From assembly GCF_018619475.1 (NCBI RefSeq), contig NZ_JAHFZG010000001.1, positions 248,001 through 312,000 of the forward strand: a DNA stretch of 64,000 bases, in the 5' to 3' direction. A model generated the notes under the pieces. The model did not search any database. It saw only the letters and a list, made by a program, of their open reading frames with translations, and had not been told where the DNA came from. This document shows positions 52,580 to 60,621 of the stretch, piece by piece. Every line of letters starts with the position of its first letter. Within the stretch, counting starts at the first letter, position 1. The position numbers were made by a program, and so were the translations under genes. Source of the DNA: Rhodomicrobium sp. Az07. GTDB lineage: Bacteria; Pseudomonadota; Alphaproteobacteria; Rhizobiales; Rhodomicrobiaceae.

Positions 52580-53608
52580 GTGCGAATGGTCGCCGCGCGC
52601 GTGGCAGCCGTGCTCATCGCGATGATGACGCTTGCTGGCTTCTGGAGCGCTCGCGCCGAAGAGGCGCAGGAAACGGCATTTGCCGCGCTGAAGTCGGAAA
52701 TCTGGCCCGTGGCCGAGCGCGAGGGCGTTTCCCGCGAGACGTTCGACGCGGCATTCGCGGGCCTCGAACCCGACCCCGAAGTGCTTCGCCTCGCCAATCG
52801 CCAGCCGGAATTCACACTCACAGCGACGCAATATATCGACCGCATCATCACGCCCGCGCGCATCGCCGACGGCAAGGCCGCCTACCTCCGATATGAGGCA
52901 AAGCTCAAGGTTCTGGAGCGGCGCTACGGCGTCAGCCGCTACGTCCTCGTCGCGATATGGGGCGCCGAATCCGATTTCGGCAACAAGCAGGGATCGTGGG
53001 CCGTCTTCCGCTCTCTCGCCACGCTCGCGACCGCCGGTCGCCGCGCCGACTTCTGGAAGACGCAGTTCGTGGAAGCGCTAAAGATCGTGGAAAACCAGCG
53101 CATCTCGCCCGACAAGCTGTCGGGCTCGTGGGCTGGCGCGATGGGTCACACGCAGTTCATTCCGTCCACATACAACAAATTCGGCGTCAGCTTCTCCGGC
53201 AAGCCGCGCGGCGACATATGGGACAACCCGGCCGACGCCCTGGCCTCGACGGCGAACTATCTTGCGCAGTCGGGCTGGCAGCGTGGCCGCACCTGGGGAT
53301 ATGCGGTGCGGTTGCCGGAGAGCTTTGGGGCTGCGGATGAGATGAAAGCCTCCGCGCTTCCGCTCAAGAGCTGGCGCAAGCTGGGCGTGGAACGCGACAC
53401 GGGCGGTCGCTTCCCGAAGCCGAATGAACCCGCGCGTCTTTTCTTACCCGGCAAGACAAATCCGTTCACCGCCAACAAATCGAATGTGTCGGCCTTTCTC
53501 ACCATCGCAAACTTCGATGTCATTAAGAAATACAACAATTCGGACCTGTATGCTCTCGCGGTCGGGCTGCTCGCCGACCGGCTCGCCGCCGAGCTTTCAT
53601 GGCGATAG
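52580..53608 (+). CDS. mltB: Lytic murein transglycosylase, MltB/SltB1 type
   Basis: A 342-residue soluble or lipoprotein-free MltB family enzyme. A signal peptide (about 1-26, cleavage near ARAEE) is followed by the SLT fold with the catalytic Glu in AIWGAESDFGN (about residue 130), GSWAGAMGHTQFIPSTY and ASTANYLAQSGW. It cleaves peptidoglycan in the periplasm. GTG 52580 is supported by GAGGGAG at 52566-52572. It lacks a peptidoglycan-binding tail domain. The next two genes on the same strand encode SGNH-fold envelope proteins. Confidence 0.9.
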   Translation: MRMVAARVAAVLIAMMTLAGFWSARAEEAQETAFAALKSEIWPVAEREGVSRETFDAAFAGLEPDPEVLRLANRQPEFTLTATQYIDRIITPARIADGKAAYLRYEAKLKVLERRYGVSRYVLVAIWGAESDFGNKQGSWAVFRSLATLATAGRRADFWKTQFVEALKIVENQRISPDKLSGSWAGAMGHTQFIPSTYNKFGVSFSGKPRGDIWDNPADALASTANYLAQSGWQRGRTWGYAVRLPESFGAADEMKASALPLKSWRKLGVERDTGGRFPKPNEPARLFLPGKTNPFTANKSNVSAFLTIANFDVIKKYNNSDLYALAVGLLADRLAAELSWR

Positions 53609-53755
53609 GCGGAAGGCTGAAGCTTCCCGTGGCATTGGGTGGAAAAAAATGAGCAGTCACTGTACAGGCTTGATCCTGACACATTCCCGCATAAAAAAAG
53701 GCCGTGTGGCAATGGCGTGGAGTTCGGTCTTGGGCGGGTCGGCGAGGATTTTCAT

Positions 53756-55000
53756 ATGACCTCGATCTCCCGCGTCCCAGCGGCTTGCTTTCTGACGGTC
53801 ACCGTTGCCTTGGCGCTGCTGGCAGCGGGCAATGTCGGCGCTCTCGCGCAGAACCCGAACCCGCTCTCATCCAGTTACGTAACGCCCTTCCCGCAAACGG
53901 ATCGCTATCAGGTTCGCGTTATCGGCGACTGGCTCGGGCCGGGCCTCGCAAGCGGCCTTCAGGACGCGTTCAAGCAGGATGCGTCGGTGCAGATTCAGGA
54001 CGCGTCGAAATCGAATTACGGCCTTGCCCGAACCGAGCAGATCAGCCTTTTCAGCGATATCGACAAGCTCGTCGCATCCGGGGCGCCCGTCCACATCGCT
54101 GTCGTCATGCTCGGGGTGAACGACGTCATATCCATGAAGGCGCCGACCGGCACGGGGCGACTTCAGCCCGGCACCGCCGAATGGAAAGATGCCTACGGGC
54201 GCGAAGCCGAAAAGCTCATCCGCAGGCTGAAGGCCGCCAACATCGCCGTTTACTGGCTCGGCCTTCCCGTCATGGCCAACAGCCGGAGGAACGACGCGGT
54301 CGCGGCCATGAACGACGCCGTGCGCCAGGCAGCCTATGTCAACGGCGCGAAATTCATCGAAACGAGCACGGGCTTCACCGATCAGTCAGGCGGCTACGCG
54401 GCTTACGGACCCGACCTTACCGGCCGGACGAAACGGCTGCGCGAGGGGGACGGCGTGGGCTTCACCGCCGCGGGCAGCCGGAAACTTGCGAATTACGTGG
54501 AAATCGTTCTGAGGCGCGATCTCGCCCAGGCGAAGGCGCAGCGAAACATTCCGCTCGCCGGCGACGAGGAAGAACAGGCGCGTGTGGTGCCGGGGACGAA
54601 TCGCGCGGCCAAGGGCGCTGCGGGCAGCAAGTCCGGCTGGACGGCGGAGACCGGCATCCAGCCCGAGGTCAAGCCAGCACCAGCGACGCCGCAGGCGACA
54701 ACAGCCGCAGAAGACAATGCTCCAGCCTCAAATGACCAGCGCCGCGAGCAGGCCGCGTTCGCCGGTCCTTCCGGATTTCAGGGCGGCGAATTGATCTTCG
54801 GCGATCTGGACGACGGCATGACCGCCATCGCCGTCATATCGCCCGTGGGCGAATTCTCGATGCGCGAAATCCAGCGGCAGACGCCGCTCGCCGACCGTCT
54901 CTATTTCAAAGTCTTGAGGCGAGGCGATGCCCTGCCCCCCAAGGAAGGGCGCGCCGACGATTTCAAGTGGCGCGAGGATGACGTCACCTCGCAGCAGTAA
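53756..55000 (+). CDS. DUF459/SGNH-fold exported protein with altered catalytic residues
   Basis: A 414-residue exported protein (signal peptide about 1-32) of the SGNH-hydrolase-like DUF459 group, followed by a Pro/Ala-rich region (about 285-335) and a C-terminal domain. Block III is normal (MLGVNDV), but block I reads VIGDWLGPGLASG, with Trp in place of the nucleophile Ser, and block V reads DGVGFTAAG with Gly instead of His. So it should not work as a Ser hydrolase. ATG 53756 is chosen because GAGGA precedes it; the frame is open upstream. It lies 11 bases before the next SGNH-like gene. Confidence 0.78.
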   Translation: MTSISRVPAACFLTVTVALALLAAGNVGALAQNPNPLSSSYVTPFPQTDRYQVRVIGDWLGPGLASGLQDAFKQDASVQIQDASKSNYGLARTEQISLFSDIDKLVASGAPVHIAVVMLGVNDVISMKAPTGTGRLQPGTAEWKDAYGREAEKLIRRLKAANIAVYWLGLPVMANSRRNDAVAAMNDAVRQAAYVNGAKFIETSTGFTDQSGGYAAYGPDLTGRTKRLREGDGVGFTAAGSRKLANYVEIVLRRDLAQAKAQRNIPLAGDEEEQARVVPGTNRAAKGAAGSKSGWTAETGIQPEVKPAPATPQATTAAEDNAPASNDQRREQAAFAGPSGFQGGELIFGDLDDGMTAIAVISPVGEFSMREIQRQTPLADRLYFKVLRRGDALPPKEGRADDFKWREDDVTSQQ

Positions 55001-55011
55001 TTTTCTCATGA

Positions 55012-56673
55012 GTGTCGATGTCGTCGAATAAGTGTGACGGGGTATCCATGCAGGGAAGTCAACGACCCGATCAGCGCCTGTGGCGGAAGCGGTTGCTTCC
55101 GGCAATAGGACTGGCGGCGCTCACACTCCTGGGGGGATGCCTGCCCGGAATGGGCTGGGGCGACGATTCCGATCGCGCCTCGCTTACCGACGACCGCGAC
55201 GGCGCCCCGGCGCTCAACCGCTCCTACAAGACGAACTTCCTTTCGTTCCAGTCTCCGTCCACGGCCGGGCCCAGACCGGTGCCCACGCTCATGCCCGACA
55301 GCGGGCCTTCGCTGTTCGCGTTTTCCACCTTCGAGGCGCGGCGGCCCGCGCCATCCGACGCTTCTCTCGCGCTTGCTCTCAGCACCGCCGACGCTTATGA
55401 GCCTCGGCCCGTGGGCGCCGCCGAAGCCTTGCGAAACTTTTACGCCGCGCTCACTCAATTGAACTTCGGGAAACGGTCGGGCGCTGCGAAAATCGTCCAT
55501 CTCGGCGGCGACGATATTGTGATCGATCGGTTCGCGGGGGCTTTGAGGGAACATCTCACAAGCCGCTTCGGCAACGCCGGGCGCGGCCTGATGCTGCCCG
55601 GCCTCTATCCCGTCCGGGGAGTGAAGATCGATCGCCGAGGCGCGTGGGCGCTTGCCGCCGCAGCGGGGACGGCGCCGGGTCCGTTCGGCATTTCGGGCGT
55701 GCGCGTGACATCGTCGTCGTCCGACGCCTGGCTTCGGTTCACCTCCGCCGAAGTCGCTTTCGACTGGGTGGAAGCCTCGTTCATGACCGGGCCGCGACAG
55801 GGCACCGTTTCCATCAGCGTCGACGGCGAGGCGAAACTCGTCCCGACGCGGGCGCCAAACATCGGCCAGACTTCCATCCGCATCATGGCGAAGGCGCGCG
55901 AAGTCACGATCCGCCCGCGCGGCGACGGTGACGTGACGATGCTGTCGCTGACGACGGGGACGCAGACGCCCGGCATCGTGTACTCGAACGTGGGCGTTCC
56001 CGGCGCAACCGCGATGACGCTCGGCAAATGGACGCGCGATTTCGTCACGAACGACCTCCGGAAGCTCGATCCGGATCTCGTGATCCTCAGCTTCGGGAAG
56101 AAAGAGGGCTTCGACGACGATCTCGACATGCGCGATTATGAAGCGCGCCTCAGGCTGACGGTTGATCGGATCAGGAGCGCCGTGCCGGGCGCGTCGCTCC
56201 TCCTGATCGGGCCACCCGATGCGGCGCGGCTGCCCGTGTTCGCCAGCTCCGGCGGCGCTCAAGTGTGCCGCGCGCTCAACCCGCAGGAAATCGCCGGTTA
56301 TACGCGCCTTCTCGCTCGCAGCGACGAACGACTCGGCCGATGGCACGCCCCGCCGCGCCTCGAAGCCGTTCGCTCCGCGATCCGGCGCACCGCGGCGGCA
56401 CACGGGGCCTTCTACTGGGACTGGGCGAAATATATGGGCGGCCACTGCTCCATCCATGCGTGGACCACGGTCAAGCCGCCGCTCGCCGCTCCCGATCATC
56501 TGACACTGACGGAAGCGGGGAATGCGCGTTCGGCACGGGCGCTGTTCGCGGAATTGATGGCTGGCTTCGACGTTTATCAGCGCGTCGCGGCGGCAAAACC
56601 CGTGGTTGTGCCAAAGGCCGCCGCCCTGAAGTCCGCCGCACCTCCCAAGAGGGCCGGCAGGAAGCGTCAGTAA
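55012..56673 (+). CDS. SGNH-fold lipoprotein lacking catalytic Ser, Asn and His (Ape1-like layout)
   Basis: A 553-residue protein with a lipoprotein signal (LTLLGGC, Cys about residue 43), an SGNH-like domain split by a beta-rich insert (about 200-320), and a basic C-terminus (PKRAGRKRQ). Its layout resembles peptidoglycan O-acetylesterases of the Ape1 type. But where those have HxGDSH it has HLGGDD (about 163-168), the block III Asn reads as Lys (SFGKKEGF), and the block V His reads as Thr (PDHLTLTEAG). It is probably a non-catalytic binding protein. It lies 11 bases after the DUF459 gene; the pair is likely cotranscribed. Confidence 0.78.
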   Translation: MSMSSNKCDGVSMQGSQRPDQRLWRKRLLPAIGLAALTLLGGCLPGMGWGDDSDRASLTDDRDGAPALNRSYKTNFLSFQSPSTAGPRPVPTLMPDSGPSLFAFSTFEARRPAPSDASLALALSTADAYEPRPVGAAEALRNFYAALTQLNFGKRSGAAKIVHLGGDDIVIDRFAGALREHLTSRFGNAGRGLMLPGLYPVRGVKIDRRGAWALAAAAGTAPGPFGISGVRVTSSSSDAWLRFTSAEVAFDWVEASFMTGPRQGTVSISVDGEAKLVPTRAPNIGQTSIRIMAKAREVTIRPRGDGDVTMLSLTTGTQTPGIVYSNVGVPGATAMTLGKWTRDFVTNDLRKLDPDLVILSFGKKEGFDDDLDMRDYEARLRLTVDRIRSAVPGASLLLIGPPDAARLPVFASSGGAQVCRALNPQEIAGYTRLLARSDERLGRWHAPPRLEAVRSAIRRTAAAHGAFYWDWAKYMGGHCSIHAWTTVKPPLAAPDHLTLTEAGNARSARALFAELMAGFDVYQRVAAAKPVVVPKAAALKSAAPPKRAGRKRQ

Positions 56674-56713
56674 GGCGCAAAAGGCGCGCCGGAGGCTTGG
56701 GCGCTGTGCCTGG

Positions 56714-56791
56714 CTAGTGGAGCGAATTTGACATTTGACTCCCGGTTGCTGAAAGCTCTCACTCAAATGTCAAATTCAGAAGCTCCGCTAG
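56714..56791. repeat. Palindromic intergenic element A
   Basis: A 78-base inverted repeat: the left arm starts CTAGTGGAGCGAATTTGACA and is matched at the right end by its near-complement ending in GCTAG, with one mismatch and a four-base bulge. It starts 41 bases after the SGNH lipoprotein gene. Its arms share CTAGTGG and GACATTTG with element B. Confidence 0.85.
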
Positions 56792-56804
56792 AATCAAGGG
56801 TTTG

Positions 56805-56880
56805 CTAGTGGTCCTTTGATCCCGGCATTTGCTTGCGAGGGTGCTGCAAACGGATGCAAATGTCGGAATCGGACCACTAG
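56805..56880. repeat. Palindromic intergenic element B, ending in the mgtC stop codon
   Basis: A 76-base inverted repeat: CTAGTGGTCC at one end, GGACCACTAG at the other, with inner arms around CATTTGC/GCAAATG. Terminal CTAG overlaps the mgtC stop: TAG read on the minus strand is 56877-56879. Elements A and B are 13 bases apart and follow one consensus, CTAGTGG-N10-GACATTTG. Confidence 0.85.
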
Positions 56881-57578
56881 GATGTCGCCTCGACCGACCA
56901 GGCGGCGGACGACACCAGCGGCGACTGCTCCAGCGCCGCGACAACGGCATCGAGTTCCGCGCTCTCCGCATCCGTAGGCAGCAGGATGGCGTCGAGTTCG
57001 ACGAGACCGCTCGCCTCCGGGCGCGCCTCCACCTCGCGAACCGGGTAGCTCGCCTTGGCCAGCACGGATGCGATCAATTCGCGGACGTCGGACACGTTTT
57101 TTGCCTCGCACACCACATGCAGCGCATATTCCGCCTCCGTCGCCTCGGCGGTGATGGGGCGGCGATTGACCCAGTTCACGAGCGGCCGGAGCAGCGTGTT
57201 TCCCGCGAGGACAAACAGCGTGAGCGTGCCCGCTTCGATGAGAAGCCCCGCCCCCGCAAGTGCGCCCACCGCCGCCGAACACCACAGCGTCGCCGCCGTG
57301 TTCAGGCCGCGAATGTTGGTTCCGTCCTTCAGGATCACGCCCGCGCCGAGGAAGCCGATACCGGAGACGATATAGGACACGATGCGCGTCACACCTTCCG
57401 GCCCCATCACGCGGAAACCGAGATCGGCGAACGCCGCCGCGCCGACAGCCACCAGCGCCACCGTGCGTAGCCCCGCCGAGCGCTGCCGCCATTGGCGTTC
57501 AAGCCCGATCAGCGTCGCAAGCACGAACGAGGTCGCATAGGCCGCGAACGTGTGCATATAGGCATTATCTGCGAGCAA
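56877..57578 (-). CDS. mgtC: MgtC/SapB family inner-membrane protein
   Basis: A 233-residue MgtC-type protein: five membrane segments with ATLIGLERQWRQRSAGLRT near the N-terminus, GIGFLGAGVILKDG (about 73-86), the conserved GLNTAATLWCSAAVGALAG, and a cytoplasmic ACT-like C-terminal domain (about 150-230). Family members affect magnesium homeostasis, ATP synthase and intracellular survival, and related proteins link to membrane potential or phosphate. The stop codon is supplied by repeat element B, so the true C-terminus may have been changed by its insertion. It is convergent with the SGNH pair. Confidence 0.9.
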   Translation of the reverse strand: MLADNAYMHTFAAYATSFVLATLIGLERQWRQRSAGLRTVALVAVGAAAFADLGFRVMGPEGVTRIVSYIVSGIGFLGAGVILKDGTNIRGLNTAATLWCSAAVGALAGAGLLIEAGTLTLFVLAGNTLLRPLVNWVNRRPITAEATEAEYALHVVCEAKNVSDVRELIASVLAKASYPVREVEARPEASGLVELDAILLPTDAESAELDAVVAALEQSPLVSSAAWSVEATS

Positions 57579-57714
57579 GATGGCCCCCTTTGCCGCCGAG
57601 AGCCAGCTTAGCCGCAGAACGTTTCGGTTTTAAAAAGACGGACGCGTGTTGCCGATAAGGCGCGTCGAATGGAACGGCAACCTCTACGCGCCGCTCCCGT
57701 TCCGCGCAGCCCGC

Positions 57715-59100
57715 TCAGATGCGCGGCTGGGCGATGTGAAGGTCGAGATCGTGCTCGCGCTCGGGCGCAACGCGTACCTGAAACAACTGGCTGCCGTCCT
57801 CGCGCCCCTGCCGGTCGACAACCTCGGTGTTCTCATACAGCCAATGGATGAAGGCGCCGTCGGCCTCGCCCACCACCACGTCGCGCGTGCGCAGATGCGC
57901 TTGAAGTCGTGTGCGGATCGCCGCCGCAAGTTCGGGAACGCCGTCGCCCGCCCGCGCGGAGACGAGAACGGATGGATGCGCCGCGTTCGTGGCGCGCTTG
58001 CCGAGCGCCGCGCGCTCATCCTCCGAAAGAAGGTCGGCCTTGTTCCAGACCTCGATGACGCGCTGGCCTTGCGCCGCCGCGTCGATGCCGATCTCGGAGA
58101 GCACGCGCTCAACCTCGATCTTCTGCGCCTCAGACGAGGGGCTTGCGACGTCGCGAACGTGCAGGATCAGGTCGGCTTCGAGAATTTCCTCAAGCGTGGC
58201 GTGGAACGCGACAATGAGTTGCGTCGGCAGATCCGAGATGAAGCCGACCGTATCGGACAGGATAAAAGCGCCGCCATCCGCGAAGGTCACGCGGCGCAGC
58301 GTCGGATCGAGCGTCGCGAACAGCATGTCCTTCGCCAGCACGCCCGCACCGGAAAGCGCGTTGAACAGCGTCGATTTTCCGGCGTTCGTATAACCGACAA
58401 GCGAAACGATCTGCTGATCCGTCTCCTTGCGCCGCTTGCGATGCAGCCGCCGCGTGCGCTCCGATACGGCGAGTTCGTTTTTGATGACGTCGATACGCTC
58501 GCCGATGGCGCGCCGGTCCGCCTCAATCTGCGTCTCGCCGGGGCCGCCGAGAAAGCCGAAGCCGCCGCGCTGGCGCTCAAGGTGGGTCCACGAGCGGACG
58601 AGGCGGCTTTTCTGATAAGTCAGGCGCGCAAGCTCAACCTGAAGGCGCCCTTCCCTGGAGCGCGCGCGCTCGGCGAAGATTTCGAGGATCAGCCCGGTGC
58701 GGTCGAGCACCTTGGCGTTCCACGCCTTTTCGAGGTTGCGCTGCTGGATGGGCGTCAGCGGATGATCGACAATCGCCACGCTCACGCCTTCGGCCGCGAC
58801 GATCGCGCCGATTTCCTCAACCTTGCCCGTACCGAGCAGCGCCGCAGGCTTGATCTGCGCGAGCGGCACCGTGCCCGAAAAGGCGACGTCGAGACCGATG
58901 GCGGTGGCGAGACCCACGGCCTCTTCCAGCCGCTCCTCGCTCGAAAGCGCAAGAGCGGACGCGCCTGGCGATCCGCTCTGGCCCTTCAGCACCGGTACGA
59001 TCACGAGCGCGCGCGTCGCGCCATTGTCGCCTGCCGTCTTTTCGCCATCGTCGGCGCCTGCGCGCTGCGCGGCCCGTTCACTGCGGTCGAGCGTTTTCAA
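57715..59100 (-). CDS. hflX: Ribosome-associated GTPase HflX
   Basis: A 461-residue HflX with an N-terminal HflX domain (about 30-195, with LLGTGKVEEI and GGPGETQIEADRR) and a GTPase domain: G1 GYTNAGKST (about 216), G3 DTVGFI and G4 NKAD. It splits or rescues stalled 70S ribosomes under stress. It begins six bases after hfq on the same strand, in the conserved ntrYX-dat-hfq-hflX order. Confidence 0.97.
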   Translation of the reverse strand: MKTLDRSERAAQRAGADDGEKTAGDNGATRALVIVPVLKGQSGSPGASALALSSEERLEEAVGLATAIGLDVAFSGTVPLAQIKPAALLGTGKVEEIGAIVAAEGVSVAIVDHPLTPIQQRNLEKAWNAKVLDRTGLILEIFAERARSREGRLQVELARLTYQKSRLVRSWTHLERQRGGFGFLGGPGETQIEADRRAIGERIDVIKNELAVSERTRRLHRKRRKETDQQIVSLVGYTNAGKSTLFNALSGAGVLAKDMLFATLDPTLRRVTFADGGAFILSDTVGFISDLPTQLIVAFHATLEEILEADLILHVRDVASPSSEAQKIEVERVLSEIGIDAAAQGQRVIEVWNKADLLSEDERAALGKRATNAAHPSVLVSARAGDGVPELAAAIRTRLQAHLRTRDVVVGEADGAFIHWLYENTEVVDRQGREDGSQLFQVRVAPEREHDLDLHIAQPRI

Positions 59101-59106
59101 GGTCTG

Positions 59107-59355
59107 CTATCGATCCTGTACCTGATCTCCGTCCAAAAACGAAATGGGGCCGCCGGGCATGATTGTCGAGATGGCGTGCTTGTAGACGAGCTGCGAATGG
59201 CCGTCGCGGCGCAGCAGCACGCAGAAATTGTCGAACCATGTGACAATGCCTTGCAGCTTGACGCCGTTCACGAGGAAAATCGTAAGCGGGGTCTTGTTCT
59301 TGCGCACGTGATTGAGAAAGGCGTCCTGAAGGTTCTGTTGTTTCTCTGGAGGCAT
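59107..59355 (-). CDS. hfq: RNA chaperone Hfq
   Basis: An 82-residue Hfq: the [20 protein letters not shown] helix and first strand, Sm1 motif [20 protein letters not shown] and the Sm2 YKHAIST motif. The hexamer joins small RNAs to mRNA targets. The ATG at 59355 starts the family-standard protein; a longer frame exists but is unsupported. It lies six bases upstream of hflX, so both are on one transcript. Confidence 0.97.
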   Translation of the reverse strand: MPPEKQQNLQDAFLNHVRKNKTPLTIFLVNGVKLQGIVTWFDNFCVLLRRDGHSQLVYKHAISTIMPGGPISFLDGDQVQDR

Positions 59356-59497
59356 GACCTGTCCATTATTTTCTCGCGGCACTGATGGCCGCTTGCCCAA
59401 ATACCCGCTATTTGCCTCTGTTAGCTCAGTTGTTGCTGGCGCAACCCTTCCGATGGCACCGCGATGCCGGCACCGCCACCTCCGATAGTCTGACGCT

Positions 59498-60376
59498 CTA
59501 AGTTAAAAGCTGGTGTGGCGAGGAGACTTCAGCCACGCCATGATATGCCGATCTCAAGCCGATCGCTATCTCGCCCGGCTTCCCGTTGCCGATCGCGGCC
59601 CCGTCTATTTTCACGACTGGCATCACGATCCCGGATGCGGAGGTCTGGAAGGCTTCCTTCGCCGATTTGGCTTCCTCCACCGTGAAAGGCCGCTCTTCAT
59701 AGCGAAGACCGCGCGCGCGTGCGGTTTCCATCGCAACCTCTCTCGTGATGCCTCGGAGAATACCAGACTCGGCGGGGCGCGTCACGAGCTTGCCATCGCC
59801 GGTCACGATCCACGCATTGCAGGACGCGCCCTCGGTGACGTAGCCCTTTTCGTCGACCAGCCACGCCTCATAAGCGCCCGCTTCGCGCGCCGCCTGCCTC
59901 GCAAGCGACTGCGCGAGAAGGCCGGTCGTCTTGATGTCGACGCGCTTCCAGCGGATGTCCGGCAGAGTGATCACGGCAACCCCGACGGCCGCTTTCGCAT
60001 CGCTCGCCTTGCGTGAGAGGGAACGCGCAAGGCACACCACGCCCGGCGCGTCGCCGGGCCTCGGAAAGGCGAAGTCTCGCCGCGCCACGCCGCGCGTAAC
60101 CTGAAGGTACACGATGCCGTTCTTCACACGGTTGCGGCGAACGGTTTCGCGGAGGATCACACCGAGCGAGCGGAGGCTCATCGGCTCATCGATGCGCAGC
60201 TCCGACAGCGACCGACCGAGCCGCGCCATGTGGCGGCGCTCGTCGACGAGATTACCGTTCAGCACCTCGCACACTTCGTAAACGCCGTCCGCGAACTGGA
60301 ATCCGCGGTCTTCCACATGCACGCTCGCTTGCGCGTAAGGAACATATTCGCCGTTGACGTACACAACCCGCGTCAT
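59498..60376 (-). CDS. dat: D-amino-acid aminotransferase (class IV, Dat)
   Basis: A 292-residue fold-type-IV aminotransferase. [10 protein letters not shown] (about 26-35), the PLP Lys149 in [22 protein letters not shown] and ILRGITRE fit D-alanine aminotransferases; the enzyme would supply D-glutamate or other D-amino acids, but branched-chain relatives are similar. The ATG at 60376 gives the standard N-terminus [13 protein letters not shown]; the frame is open upstream. In alphaproteobacteria the gene commonly lies between ntrX and hfq, as here (gap 142 bases to hfq, 245 to ntrX). Confidence 0.88.
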   Translation of the reverse strand: MTRVVYVNGEYVPYAQASVHVEDRGFQFADGVYEVCEVLNGNLVDERRHMARLGRSLSELRIDEPMSLRSLGVILRETVRRNRVKNGIVYLQVTRGVARRDFAFPRPGDAPGVVCLARSLSRKASDAKAAVGVAVITLPDIRWKRVDIKTTGLLAQSLARQAAREAGAYEAWLVDEKGYVTEGASCNAWIVTGDGKLVTRPAESGILRGITREVAMETARARGLRYEERPFTVEEAKSAKEAFQTSASGIVMPVVKIDGAAIGNGKPGEIAIGLRSAYHGVAEVSSPHQLLT

Positions 60377-60621
60377 GGTCTGCCTTTCTTGCGCGAAGGT
60401 CCGATCGGCTCCGCCACGGTCGCACCTCGCCAGATTTCCTGATCGCGCCGTCGTGTCAGGAACCAGCGCGCACTTTTCTCCGAAAGCGCCTTGCCGCGCA
60501 ACCCTGATCGCGGACAAAGGAGCATGCAAATTTACTGCCAAGTTGTATCGAGGCTGTGAAGGGACAAGATGTTGCCGTCGCTCGATGCGTCGCAAAAAGA
60601 TCGCTCGAACGCTGCTCGCCT

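Noticed and set aside
57646-59385. Long plus-strand frame opposite hflX and hfq
   Set aside because: Mirror of two conserved genes.
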